From positions 124,001 to 188,000 of the forward strand of contig CAJTLV010000001.1 in assembly GCA_910577435.1 (NCBI GenBank): 64,000 bases of DNA, given 5' to 3'. The DNA comes from an uncultured Christensenella sp. (lineage in GTDB: Bacteria; Bacillota; Clostridia; Christensenellales; Pumilibacteraceae). The translations under genes and the position numbers were made by a program. The notes under the pieces are model-generated. The model ran no database searches, was not told where the DNA came from, and saw nothing but the letters and a program-made list of their open reading frames with translations. This document shows, piece by piece, positions 1 through 8,689 of the stretch. How positions within the stretch are numbered: the stretch's first letter is position 1; every line of letters begins with the position of its first letter.

Positions 1-791
1 CCGCGATTGCCTACGCACGCACCCACCGCGTCTACACCGGAATCCGTTGCCGCTACAGCCATCTTTGTGCGCAATCCCGCCTCGCGGACAATGCCCTTAA
101 TGACCACGACTCCATTCGAAATTTCCGGAACTTCAAGCTCGAACAATCTCTTTATAAATCCGGGCGCGGTACGAGTAACGAGTATCTGCGGTCCGCGTTG
201 CCCAACCTTTATGCCGCGAACGAACACTTTTATCTTGTCGCCGACCTTGAACTTATCGCCGGGCAACTGATCCTTAGGATACAGCACCGCCTCCATCTTG
301 TTTATCTCGACACAGACGTTTTTGCCGTCGATGCGCCGTACAACACACGTGACAAGTTCCTCTTCTTTTTCAGCCAGCTCGCTGTACGCAAGTTCGCTCT
401 CTACCGCGCGCAACTTTTGCGTTACGATCTGCTTGGCCATCTGCGCAACGATACGACCGAACTCGCTCGCATCGACGGGTCCGTAAATATCGTCGCCAAC
501 CTTAAACTTTTTATCGATGAGTCGTGCGTCTTCGAGACTTATCTCAGTCTCTCGGTCTTCGACCTGTTCCACAACTTTCTGGCAGGTATAGATCTTAAAC
601 GTCTTTGTCTCGGGCGTAAGAATCATCTTTATCGACTTTGCCACGCCGTACTGCTTTTTGTACGCACTGCCCAGCGCTTCTTGCAACGCCTCGATAAAGA
701 CTTCTTTCCTGATCCCGCGCTCCGACTCCAAATCGGTAAGCGCGTCGTAAAAATCCGCCTGCAATGTGAGTGTAGAATTTTTCTTTGCCAT
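1..791 (-). CDS. nusA: Transcription termination/antitermination factor NusA (3' end outside window)
   Basis: NusA binds RNA polymerase and the nascent RNA and controls pausing, termination and antitermination. The 263 codons present begin at an ATG (complement of 789-791) with a sequence typical of the NusA N-terminal RNAP-binding domain. An S1 domain follows (about residues 135-200, with GDKFKVGDKIKVFVRG). The frame then enters KH1 with the family signature VDAVGACVGNRG just as the window ends. The rest of the KH domains and the stop lie beyond base 1. It starts 40 bp after the rimP stop, the usual rimP-nusA pair, and is presumably transcribed from the rimP promoter. Confidence 0.96.
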   Translation of the reverse strand, partial: MAKKNSTLTLQADFYDALTDLESERGIRKEVFIEALQEALGSAYKKQYGVAKSIKMILTPETKTFKIYTCQKVVEQVEDRETEISLEDARLIDKKFKVGDDIYGPVDASEFGRIVAQMAKQIVTQKLRAVESELAYSELAEKEEELVTCVVRRIDGKNVCVEINKMEAVLYPKDQLPGDKFKVGDKIKVFVRGIKVGQRGPQILVTRTAPGFIKRLFELEVPEISNGVVVIKGIVREAGLRTKMAVAATDSGVDAVGACVGNR

Positions 792-831
792 TTTTTATCT
801 CCCGAAAAAATTTTACGTGAAAATTTACTTA

Positions 832-1302
832 TTAAAACTCGACGTGAGGACGAGTAAGCGCAACGAGCGAGTTTTTGATTTCGATTTCCGCGCCATCTCT
901 TTGCAACGTAACGCATTCCCCGTCGCGTCTCAAAAGCGTGCCGACAATGAGTTTTTCCTTTTGACCGGACATCGGTGCGAAAAGTTTTACTTCCACCGAC
1001 GTTCCGTAATTGCGCTCATAGTCGCGTTGGGTCTTGAACGGTCTGTCGAGACCGGGCGACGAAACATCCAAGCAATACGGCGCGGACTGAGTAGGATCGA
1101 GCGCATCCAGCGGTGCGTCGAGCGCATTGGACACCGTCTCGCAATCGTCGAGCGACACGCCGTGTTCGGATGCGATATACACGATGAGATGTTTCTCGCC
1201 GTAAAGCGTCTTGTACTCGACGTCGACGAGCTCGTATCCGAGCTTTGCAAGAACATCTTCGATTACCGGTTTTGCCCTTTCGATAACGCTGTTTATAGCC
1301 AA
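832..1302 (-). CDS. rimP: Ribosome maturation factor RimP
   Basis: RimP is needed for maturation of the 30S ribosomal subunit. The 156-residue product has the usual length and two-domain layout: an N-terminal alpha/beta domain with GYELVDVEY at residues 22-30, the conserved SSPGLDRP at 81-88, and a C-terminal Sm-like barrel. The start is uncertain. The first in-frame start is TTG at 1302, but the GGAGG lies only 2 nt before it and is ideally spaced (8 nt) for an ATA codon four codons further on. It heads the rimP-nusA unit, with a sigma-A promoter and leader hairpin upstream. Confidence 0.95.
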   Translation of the reverse strand: MAINSVIERAKPVIEDVLAKLGYELVDVEYKTLYGEKHLIVYIASEHGVSLDDCETVSNALDAPLDALDPTQSAPYCLDVSSPGLDRPFKTQRDYERNYGTSVEVKLFAPMSGQKEKLIVGTLLRRDGECVTLQRDGAEIEIKNSLVALTRPHVEF

Positions 1303-1330
1303 ATCCTCCGCATACGTCCTAACAGCAATT

Positions 1331-1353
1331 GAGAGCGGGCAAAACCCACTCTC
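1331..1353 (-). promoter_or_regulatory. Stem-loop in the rimP leader
   Basis: On the minus strand GAGAGTGGG pairs with CCCGCTCTC around a TTTTG loop (9 bp, one G-U pair), about 25 nt after the predicted start of transcription and 28 nt before rimP. Hairpins of this GAGAGUGGG type are commonly found ahead of rimP in Firmicutes, from memory. No U-tract follows, so it is more likely a leader structure than a terminator. Its function is not known from the sequence. Confidence 0.6.
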
Positions 1354-1378
1354 ACGCTAAACCTAATGCTATGATATA

Positions 1379-1407
1379 AATATACCACTATTCAAAAAAA
1401 ATAGCAA
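1379..1407 (-). promoter_or_regulatory. Sigma-A promoter for rimP-nusA
   Basis: On the minus strand TTGCTA (1402-1407) and TATATT (1379-1384) are separated by exactly 17 bp. The start of transcription would fall near 1372, just before the leader hairpin. It separates rimP-nusA from the upstream PolC-position gene. Confidence 0.6.
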
Positions 1408-1484
1408 GCGTTTTTTCGAGATTTCTATAAAGTATCGCACAAATTTTTGACAATTCTCCAATAGTCTACTTGCCGTAATATTCG

Positions 1485-3002
1485 TTAATCTGCCGTTGCA
1501 AGTCGCTTTTGCATTGCGATAAATGCCTTTGCCGTCGCAAGCGCGTCGCTTTGCGCCCTATGCGCGTTGTCGTTTACGAGACCGAGATTGCCGAGAACGT
1601 TATCGAGCGTGAGATTGTCTATGCCCGATATGGCACGCGGCGCGATCCCCAGCGTGTCATATGTGGCTCTGTCGCCGAACGCATAGCCGCAGGCGTTTCC
1701 GTACTTGATAAGAAACGGAAAGTCGAATGCGATATTATGACCGATGAGCGCCGCGCCGTGAGAAAACCTGTAAAAATCGGGTATCACCTCTTCGAACAAC
1801 GGCTGTCCCCTTACCATATCGTCGGTAATTCCCGTCTTGTCCGACACTTCAGGCGGTATTGGGCGTTGCGGGTCGATAAGTGTGGAAAACGTTTCAGTGA
1901 TAACGCCGTCGACTATCTTCACCGCACCCAGCTCCGTCGGTTTATCATAGAATATGGAAAGTCCCGTCGTTTCGAAGTCGAATGCCACGAAAGTACCTTT
2001 GAGCGATTGCGGCAATTCGCCGCCGCCGTCGAAAAGACTTGCTTGAACAAACTCGCTGTATTCTTTCGGTTTCACGGTTATGTATTTTTTAGGCTTGGGT
2101 ACCGCCTTCAACAGATTCAATCCGACGGCATTGCACTCGCACAGCGCACGCACCGTCATCGCTATTTCCCCCGTTCTGCCGCGTTCCACTTCGGTGTTGC
2201 CGAACGCACATACGGGCTTGTTCAGCACATTCGCATCGAGCAACGAAAACCCGTCGCGCGGAAAGAATCGGCATTGAAGTGTGCGCGAACCGTCGTACAA
2301 CAGAAATTTTTCATATGGCCGCGAACGCTTTGCTCCGACGCCCTTGCTCATAAATTCGGTAGGCATAACAAGTATGCCGCAAACCGTTATGTCGTCGTTA
2401 TTGCCCTTGACGCTTCCCGCAGACAGTACGTTATTTTCGGTAATTTCGCCCCAAATCGGTCTTACCGTCTCGACGTCGTACCGAATTTCTTTTTCTTCTT
2501 CCTGTTTCGGCTTCTGCGTCATATAGACAGTGCCGTCGTCCGCAACCGACGATTTCAATTCGACGATTTCGGTTTCGATCTTTATCTTGTCTACAAACGA
2601 ATTTTCCAGAACAACGGCAAGGCGCGGCAAGAAATCTTCTTTGGCGAGATCGAGCATACTCTTATGCATTTTGATTTTAACACTGCTATCCGTCGCGTTA
2701 ATATCCGTCGCAGCCGCAGTCATATACGGAAATTTCCCTATAAATTCGGCCACGATTTCCCGAACCGCGCGCGCGGATGTATCGACAGCTTCTATTTCCA
2801 CCGAGATGTTCGCATGGAATCCGCACTCTTCCGTGAGCAAAGTTTTAAGTTCGTCACGGCACTGCGCCGTTTTTGCATAATCTTCGTCGCGGCAGATGAC
2901 TTTTACGACCGCTCCGCGTCTGCCGAGTGAAACACGCGCAAACCGCACTCCGTCGAATTTACCGCCCGTTCTTTTGCTTATTATATCGTAAATCTTATTC
3001 AT
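1485..3002 (-). CDS. PolC-derived 3'-5' exonuclease lacking PHP and polymerase domains
   Basis: This 505-residue protein sits exactly where polC normally lies (between ispG and rimP) but is about a third of PolC's usual length (~1400). Residues 1-165 look like the PolC N-terminal region. Residues ~185-295 look like the PolC OB domain. Residues ~336-502 form a DEDDh exonuclease: Exo I FDFETTG (D342, E344), Exo II GHNIAFD (D427), Exo III HRAQSDA (H481, D486), so the nuclease should be active. In full PolC the exonuclease is nested inside a PHP domain and followed by the polymerase; both are absent, and the 180 bp after the stop hold only the rimP promoter and leader. The ATG overlaps the ispG stop (ATGA). 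The PolC relationship rests on position and N-terminal resemblance. A stand-alone DnaQ-like proofreader is the alternative. Confidence 0.8.
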   Translation of the reverse strand: MNKIYDIISKRTGGKFDGVRFARVSLGRRGAVVKVICRDEDYAKTAQCRDELKTLLTEECGFHANISVEIEAVDTSARAVREIVAEFIGKFPYMTAAATDINATDSSVKIKMHKSMLDLAKEDFLPRLAVVLENSFVDKIKIETEIVELKSSVADDGTVYMTQKPKQEEEKEIRYDVETVRPIWGEITENNVLSAGSVKGNNDDITVCGILVMPTEFMSKGVGAKRSRPYEKFLLYDGSRTLQCRFFPRDGFSLLDANVLNKPVCAFGNTEVERGRTGEIAMTVRALCECNAVGLNLLKAVPKPKKYITVKPKEYSEFVQASLFDGGGELPQSLKGTFVAFDFETTGLSIFYDKPTELGAVKIVDGVITETFSTLIDPQRPIPPEVSDKTGITDDMVRGQPLFEEVIPDFYRFSHGAALIGHNIAFDFPFLIKYGNACGYAFGDRATYDTLGIAPRAISGIDNLTLDNVLGNLGLVNDNAHRAQSDALATAKAFIAMQKRLATAD

Positions 3003-4042
3003 CGATTGTTCTTTTCCTCAATCAGTTTCATAAGCTCCGGAATTATCTCCGACGTTTTTATCGTCTTGACCACTTTACCGCCTACAAACAGGGCGCACGC
3101 GTCTCCTCCGCCGCCCGCCACACCGAAGTCCGCATCCGCCGCTTCGCCCGGTCCGTTTACGACGCACCCCATCACGGCGACCTTGACGGGATAGCGAATA
3201 TGTGCGGTAGCCGTTTTCAGCGCGTCTACAGTCGACTTCAAATCGTATTTACAACGGGAACAAGTCGGACAGGAGATTATTTCACAGTAGTTTTTATCAC
3301 GTCCCGATTCCTGCAAAATGAGCCGTGCCGCCTTTATCTCGTTTACGGGATCGCCCGACAAAGACACCCTGAGCGTATCTCCGATACCGTCGACAAGCAA
3401 ACTTCCTATTCCTATCGCAGAACGCACAACGCCGCGCTCGTCCGTTCCGGCTTCGGTAACGCCAAGATGTAACGGATACTCCACCGTGTCGGCAAGTTTT
3501 CTGTATGCGTCGACGGTCGTCTTTACATCCGACGACTTTACTGAAATTACTATGTCGTAAAACCCGAATTTTTCGAGCAATCGCACGTGCTTCATCGCGC
3601 TCTCGACGAGCGCATCGCTCTTTGTACTTGCCGATAGGTTCTTTTCGAGCGAACCTGTATTCACGCCTATTCTTATAGGCACGCCGTGAGCCTTGCAAGC
3701 GTCGACTACGCGTCTGACTTTAGTGTCGTCGCCGATGTTTCCGGGATTGAACCTTATTTTATCGAAACCTATTTCGCACGCCCGCACGGCAAGCCTGTAA
3801 TCGAACTGAATATCGGCTACGAGCGGCATTTCGAATTTCCCGATAAGCGGTTTACACGCTTCTATCTCGGCGTCGCAGGACACCGCTACTCGCGCAATAT
3901 CGCACCCCGCCGCTTGAAGCTCGGAAAGCTGACGCGCCGTCGCTTCCGAATCGAGCGTGTCGGTATTCGTCATAGACTGAACGGCGAGTTTGCTCCCGCC
4001 GCCGATCGTCACGTTTTTGATTTTTACCCGAACCGTACTCAT
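2999..4042 (-). CDS. ispG: 4-hydroxy-3-methylbut-2-en-1-yl diphosphate synthase (flavodoxin/ferredoxin)
   Basis: IspG (GcpE) reductively opens MEcPP to HMBPP in the penultimate step of the MEP isoprenoid pathway. The 347-residue protein has the TIM-barrel half, including IGVNTGSLEKN (125-135), and the C-terminal [4Fe-4S] domain with C258, C261 and C293. E300 in NGPGEA is the likely fourth ligand, as known for the family. The length matches the short bacterial form. It starts 12 bp after rseP and shares ATGA with the PolC-like gene, so it belongs to the same transcript as dxr, the other MEP gene here. Confidence 0.96.
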   Translation of the reverse strand: MSTVRVKIKNVTIGGGSKLAVQSMTNTDTLDSEATARQLSELQAAGCDIARVAVSCDAEIEACKPLIGKFEMPLVADIQFDYRLAVRACEIGFDKIRFNPGNIGDDTKVRRVVDACKAHGVPIRIGVNTGSLEKNLSASTKSDALVESAMKHVRLLEKFGFYDIVISVKSSDVKTTVDAYRKLADTVEYPLHLGVTEAGTDERGVVRSAIGIGSLLVDGIGDTLRVSLSGDPVNEIKAARLILQESGRDKNYCEIISCPTCSRCKYDLKSTVDALKTATAHIRYPVKVAVMGCVVNGPGEAADADFGVAGGGGDACALFVGGKVVKTIKTSEIIPELMKLIEEKNNR

Positions 4043-4053
4043 ACGGTTTCATT

Positions 4054-5382
4054 TTACAATACAAACGACAAAATGTCAACAATCAGGACGAACAACAGCA
4101 AAACAACCATACCGACAAAGTGTATCATTCCCTCGACTTTTCTGTTCAGCGGCTTGCCGCGTATCCATTCGATCACCGTAAACACAATGCGCGCGCCGTC
4201 CAATGCGGGGAACGGCAAAAGATTGAATATGGCAAGATTGCTTGCGAGAAGCGGCAACAGTATGAGTATATTGCGCCAATTGGCGATAGATAACTGCGCC
4301 ATAGTGTTTATCGACCCGATCGGGCCGCTGACCGAAGTAATAGGCACCCGCCCCGTTAACAGTTCCCCGAACGAGCCGAGTATCGACCATGACAGCTTGA
4401 ACGTGTACGGAACGCAATATTTGAACGCGTTTCCCGCATTGTTGCCTATAAATTCGTTTTGCGACAAAAATCCGAAACCGATATAAGTATACGGTTTTCC
4501 GTCGTCGTCGATTGCGTTTATAGACTTTTTTGCCGCGCGTATTTCAATCTTTCTGCCGCCGCGCAGAACTTCAATCGTTATCTCTCTATCCGCATCTATA
4601 TCTGCGGCAAGCTCTGTGAACGAATTCATAACGGAAACGTCATTACCGTCTACGGACAGAATAATATCGCCCACTTCAATCTCGGCGTTATACGGCGCTC
4701 CCGCGTCGTCACGGTAGATTTCTGTGATCAGCGGAGCCGAATAACCGACCGACCAGATATATATGAGTGAAAATATTATAGCCGACAGAAAATTGAAAAC
4801 CACTCCGCCCAGCAACACGAGGATGCGCTTATAGGGTTTCTGCTGATTAAATGTTTTTGCGGGATTGCCGTCCTTGTCGAGACGAACAGGTTTTTCCTCA
4901 TCCGCACGCCGCTCGGACGCGACCTTATCGATCCCGCCGTCTTTTTCTTCCGTTTTCGCACGCATAACGAACGACAACAGATCCTCTTGTTCGGGTTTGT
5001 CGTTTTTTGACGCATCCGATTTTTTATCTGCGATTATCTTATTATTCTCTTCCGTTTGCTGTTCGGTCGAAACATCGATATTTATGTCGCAATCGGATGC
5101 ATTTCGCTTACATCTCTTGCTTTCTTTTGCCTTTTGTTTGTCCTCCTCCGTTTCTTCGTCTTCGCCCAAGAATGCGCAGTACCCGCCGAGCGGAAGCATA
5201 CGCAAAGAGAACATCTCGCCGTTTTTTCTGCGCTTGGAAAAGATCTTCGGACCGAATCCGACCGAAAACTCGTCGACGGTAAATCCGAAAATTTTCGCCA
5301 CAGTATAATGTCCCGCCTCGTGGATGAGTACCATCAACAACAATATAAGTAATGATAAAACTATATATCCGAGATATTGCAA
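4054..5382 (-). CDS. rseP: RseP-type site-2 membrane metalloprotease (M50)
   Basis: Intramembrane zinc protease that cleaves transmembrane substrates such as anti-sigma factors or signal-peptide remnants. The HEAGH motif is at residues 21-25 in the first membrane helix. A PDZ domain follows the second helix, and the LDG motif (PFPALDGAR) lies in the penultimate helix region. The 442 residues include a long charged cytoplasmic insertion (about 75-185) rich in Lys, Glu and Asp, which makes it slightly longer than the ~420-residue Firmicute norm. The start is TTG at 5382 with AGGAG upstream; it begins 12 bp after the dxr stop. The natural substrate cannot be told from the sequence. Confidence 0.93.
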   Translation of the reverse strand: MQYLGYIVLSLLILLLMVLIHEAGHYTVAKIFGFTVDEFSVGFGPKIFSKRRKNGEMFSLRMLPLGGYCAFLGEDEETEEDKQKAKESKRCKRNASDCDINIDVSTEQQTEENNKIIADKKSDASKNDKPEQEDLLSFVMRAKTEEKDGGIDKVASERRADEEKPVRLDKDGNPAKTFNQQKPYKRILVLLGGVVFNFLSAIIFSLIYIWSVGYSAPLITEIYRDDAGAPYNAEIEVGDIILSVDGNDVSVMNSFTELAADIDADREITIEVLRGGRKIEIRAAKKSINAIDDDGKPYTYIGFGFLSQNEFIGNNAGNAFKYCVPYTFKLSWSILGSFGELLTGRVPITSVSGPIGSINTMAQLSIANWRNILILLPLLASNLAIFNLLPFPALDGARIVFTVIEWIRGKPLNRKVEGMIHFVGMVVLLLFVLIVDILSFVL

Positions 5383-5394
5383 GTCCGAATTCTC

Positions 5395-6507
5395 CTATAC
5401 CTCTAAGTATATTTTATCATAAACGCGTTTATGCACGGCGAAAACTTCGTCTACATCGGATACGGAACGCACCGACTCGGCGTTCATTACATCAGATACC
5501 GTTTTGATAATATCCGTAAACGCTATTTTACGCTCCAAGAACAGCCGCACCGCCGCTTCGTTCGCGGCATTGAGGATTACCGCAGCATCGCCGCCCGCTT
5601 TTATCGCGTCTTTAGCGAGCTTGGGCGCAGGAAACCGAACTTCGTCGGGTGGCAGAAACCGCAAACCGACAGGAAGCGCCAACGGCGTAAAATCACGCGG
5701 CATATGCTCGGGATAAGTAAGAGCGTACTGTATGGGCAGACGCATATCCGCCGCACCAGCCTGCGCCTTTACGGATCCGTCGGCAAACTCGACCATAGAA
5801 TGCACTATGCTCTCCGGGTGGATAACATAATCTATATTTTCGGTATCGAACAACCATCTCGCCTCGATGATCTCCAACCCTTTATTCATCATCGTCGCAC
5901 TGTCTACCGAAATCTTCCTGCCCATCTTCCAATTCGGGTGGCTTACAGCCTGCTCGACGGTGACGTTTTTCAGCTCGCAATCCGAAAAAAAGAATGGACC
6001 GCCGCTCGCCGTAAGGATTATTCGTCTGAAATCGCGCTCGCCGCGCAGGCATTGCCATACTGCCGAATGCTCAGAATCGACAGGACACAGCGCACCGCCC
6101 TTTTTAAGCGCGGCTTTCACAAGCGCGCCGCCAGCAACCAGCGATTCTTTGTTTGCGAGAGCAACGGTCTTTTTCTTTTCGAGAGCGGACATAACCGCGC
6201 GCAATCCCACCATTCCGACGACAGCGACGACGACCGTGTCGGCATCGCCGCCCGCAAGCACGGACAGCGCGGAATCCCCACAGTAAATTTCGGCACGCGG
6301 TACATAGGAATGCAATTCGTTCAGCTTACTCTCATCGGCAATGCCGAGTAGACCGCAATCAAACTCGCGCGCAAGCTCGCCGAGCCTACGCGCGTCACTG
6401 CCGCACGACAATGCGACTACTTTATACTTATCGGGGTTGGCACGGACTATATCGAGAGTTTGCGAACCGATAGATCCGGTACATCCCAAAACAGCCAATT
6501 TCTTCAT
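5395..6507 (-). CDS. dxr: 1-deoxy-D-xylulose-5-phosphate reductoisomerase
   Basis: Dxr converts DXP to MEP with NADPH, the first committed step of the MEP pathway. The 370-residue protein opens with the dinucleotide-binding motif GCTGSIGSQTLDIV (residues 9-22). It carries ALANKESLVAGG, the metal-binding PVDSEHSAVWQCL and the flexible-loop motif MNKGLEIIEARW, all typical of the family. Its ATG overlaps the cdsA stop as ATGA, showing tight translational coupling inside the uppS-cdsA-dxr-rseP-ispG run. Confidence 0.97.
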   Translation of the reverse strand: MKKLAVLGCTGSIGSQTLDIVRANPDKYKVVALSCGSDARRLGELAREFDCGLLGIADESKLNELHSYVPRAEIYCGDSALSVLAGGDADTVVVAVVGMVGLRAVMSALEKKKTVALANKESLVAGGALVKAALKKGGALCPVDSEHSAVWQCLRGERDFRRIILTASGGPFFFSDCELKNVTVEQAVSHPNWKMGRKISVDSATMMNKGLEIIEARWLFDTENIDYVIHPESIVHSMVEFADGSVKAQAGAADMRLPIQYALTYPEHMPRDFTPLALPVGLRFLPPDEVRFPAPKLAKDAIKAGGDAAVILNAANEAAVRLFLERKIAFTDIIKTVSDVMNAESVRSVSDVDEVFAVHKRVYDKIYLEV

Positions 6508-7433
6508 ATCAACACCATTACGGCGAAATACAAGTATATGAACACGCCGCAGAACATAAATCCGTCTACGCGGTCTATGATCCCGCCGTGACCGGGCAGG
6601 AGATTGGAATAGTCCTTTATATTCGTCCTACGCTTGATATACGACGCTATAAGATCGCCGCACTGGTCAAACACCGAACCGACCAAACCTATCACCAGCA
6701 TATTGATTATCGTGGTAGTCCAACTGTCCGTAATTTTGGCAAGTCCGAACAGATTAATACCGAAATGCTCCGCCAAGAACATCAAAAGCGTTATGAAACC
6801 TGCGGCCAGTATACCGCCGAAAAGTCCGCCTATCGCTCCCGAAATCGTCTTGTTGGGACTTATTGACGGGCAAAGTTTCTTGCCCTTTATCGCGCTTCCT
6901 ATGGCATATGCGAGCATATCCGTAAACGTGGGTATGACGAACAGCAAAGCTATACCGGCGTTACGTTGCGGTTGCGACCCCGTTATTCCCACGTCGATAT
7001 TGCCGCTTATGAAGTAATTAAGTCCCATCGACAGCATTAATACCGCGCACGGATACAGCATTACGAATATAGTGGATACTGCATTTCCTTTTACATACGT
7101 CTTGGAAGCGGCGGTAACTATCACCGTAACGATTATCATTACGAACAAAGAAACGAAGTACGCCGCAAGTCCGACCGAATACTGTTTGAAATAATACTGC
7201 GCAAACCAAAACGCGCCGAAACCGACGACAATGCCTATCATATCCAACACGATAATAGCGGGACTGGTTACGTTTTTGAGCGCCTTAGCTACCTCGTATG
7301 CTCCGCACGCCGCAAGTAAAAAAACGAATATGTCGAAAAAGATAGGGTGAACGTACAGCGTCAGCACCACTATCGCGATATAAACGACCGTTATCAACAG
7401 TCCTGTTACCACGCGTTGTTTTTTACTGTTCAT
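6504..7433 (-). CDS. cdsA: Phosphatidate cytidylyltransferase
   Basis: CdsA makes CDP-diacylglycerol from phosphatidate and CTP at the membrane, feeding phospholipid synthesis. The 309 residues contain about eight hydrophobic membrane segments. The C-terminal family signature is readable as a conserved SIKR, then LLPGHGGIIDRVDGFMF near residues 283-299, including the Asp pair that binds metal. It lies in the standard uppS-cdsA-dxr order, overlapping both neighbours by ATGA. Confidence 0.95.
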   Translation of the reverse strand: MNSKKQRVVTGLLITVVYIAIVVLTLYVHPIFFDIFVFLLAACGAYEVAKALKNVTSPAIIVLDMIGIVVGFGAFWFAQYYFKQYSVGLAAYFVSLFVMIIVTVIVTAASKTYVKGNAVSTIFVMLYPCAVLMLSMGLNYFISGNIDVGITGSQPQRNAGIALLFVIPTFTDMLAYAIGSAIKGKKLCPSISPNKTISGAIGGLFGGILAAGFITLLMFLAEHFGINLFGLAKITDSWTTTIINMLVIGLVGSVFDQCGDLIASYIKRRTNIKDYSNLLPGHGGIIDRVDGFMFCGVFIYLYFAVMVLI

Positions 7434-8125
7434 AGTTTACCAAATCTTCTTGTTCTGTGATTGAATTCGTCGAATAACGATAAAAGTTCGTCTCCGCCGA
7501 AATCCGGCCACAGCGTATCCGTGAAAAACAGTTCGCTGTATGCGGCTTGATACATAAGGAAATTGCTCAGTCGCTTTTCTCCGCCGGTGCGTATTATCAT
7601 ATCGGGATCGGGCAGTTCCGCAGTGTAAAGACACTTCTCAAACGATTGCGCGGTTATCTCGCCCGACCGTGCCGCAAGAGTGGCGGCACGCACTATTTCG
7701 TTTCTGCTCCCGTAATTGAGCGCTATATTTACGACCTGAGCCGATTTATCCGTGTTTTCTGACGCGATCTCCGCCATAATCTTTCTTACGTCGTTTGGAA
7801 AATATGTGTCGTCACCCGAAAACATAACACGCGAACCGCGTGCGATAAGCGGACGGGTCAACGGCTTTAATTGAGTTCTTATAAGATCGACGAGCGCGTT
7901 CACCTCGTTCGCCTCGCGACATTTGTTTTCGGACGAAAAAGCATATAACGTAACTGCGTCGACGCCGTAATCGAACGCGGTCGACACTACTGGCACAATG
8001 TTTTTAACGCCCGCGCGATGACCGAAAACGGCAGGTTTGCGTTTGCTTTTAGCCCACCGCCTGTTACCGTCCATTATTATGCCTATATGCTTAGGCACGG
8101 ATTTTGACGCCGCATCAGATTTCAA
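7430..8125 (-). CDS. uppS: Isoprenyl (undecaprenyl) diphosphate synthase
   Basis: cis-Prenyltransferase that makes the C55 lipid carrier for cell-wall assembly from the isoprenoid units of the MEP pathway. The diphosphate-binding motif HIGIIMDGNRRWA and the downstream GHRAGV are clear, as are the C-terminal RTGGEKRLSNF and SELFFTDTLWPDF motifs. The start is a choice: the frame is open to a TTG at 8206, deep inside frr. A TTG at 8125 has AAGGA 11 nt upstream and gives 231 residues with a normal N-terminus, and a GTG at 8098 would give 222. I chose 8125, an 11-bp overlap with frr. Confidence 0.93.
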   Translation of the reverse strand: MKSDAASKSVPKHIGIIMDGNRRWAKSKRKPAVFGHRAGVKNIVPVVSTAFDYGVDAVTLYAFSSENKCREANEVNALVDLIRTQLKPLTRPLIARGSRVMFSGDDTYFPNDVRKIMAEIASENTDKSAQVVNIALNYGSRNEIVRAATLAARSGEITAQSFEKCLYTAELPDPDMIIRTGGEKRLSNFLMYQAAYSELFFTDTLWPDFGGDELLSLFDEFNHRTRRFGKL

Positions 8126-8678
8126 GCAAATCGGATTCCTTATCTTTAATGAGCTTGTCGACGCGCTCAACCGCCCCGTCGAGCTTCTTCTGTATGAGCT
8201 TTTCAAACTCGGCTATCTCGTCTTCCGACACTTCCTTTTTGAGCTTTTTGCTCACGTCCAAAGCGTCGCGACGCTCGTTTCTGAGCGCGACTTTGCTGTC
8301 CTCGCCGACTTTCTTGACCTGCTTTATGAGGTCGCGGCGGCGCTCTTCGGTAAGTTGCGGAAACGACAGTCTTATGACCTTACCGTCGTCTACGGGATTA
8401 AGTCCGAGATCGGCGGCGATTATCGCCTTTTTCGCCTCTTTGAGCGCAGAAACATCGTAAAGCGATACGGTAAGAGTACGCGCGTCGGTGACCGAAATAT
8501 TCGCCATTTGATTGAGCGGGGTTTGCATACCGTAGTAATCGACGGTCACGCGGCTCAAAATGACGGGATTGGCACGCCCCGCGCGCATTGACGCAAGCTC
8601 GCTCTTGAGATGATCTATGACTTTATCGAGTTTTTCGTCGGTCTTAGTCGACTGTTCGATCAATTTTTCGTTTTGCAT
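8115..8678 (-). CDS. frr: Ribosome recycling factor
   Basis: Frr (RRF) splits post-termination ribosomes with EF-G. The 187-residue product has the normal length and the family pattern: a three-helix bundle with the N-terminal LRAGRANP-like motif (SMRAGRANPVILSRV), the domain II core TPLNQMANISV and the C-terminal helix with EERRRDLIKQVKK. It follows pyrH by about 11 bp in the standard order pyrH-frr-uppS. Confidence 0.97.
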   Translation of the reverse strand: MQNEKLIEQSTKTDEKLDKVIDHLKSELASMRAGRANPVILSRVTVDYYGMQTPLNQMANISVTDARTLTVSLYDVSALKEAKKAIIAADLGLNPVDDGKVIRLSFPQLTEERRRDLIKQVKKVGEDSKVALRNERRDALDVSKKLKKEVSEDEIAEFEKLIQKKLDGAVERVDKLIKDKESDLLEI

Positions 8679-8689
8679 AATAACCTCTT

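Noticed and set aside
198..857. Plus-strand frame at the left end
   Set aside because: It lies opposite nusA, whose translation is unmistakable on the minus strand.
2089..2274. Possible small gene on the minus strand inside the PolC-like gene
   Set aside because: It is out of frame with the clear exonuclease protein and has no ribosome site or conserved feature.
8126..8206. Longer uppS N-terminus starting at TTG 8206
   Set aside because: It would overlap frr by 92 bp and add a Ser/Arg-rich stretch not seen in the family; TTG 8125 has a ribosome site.
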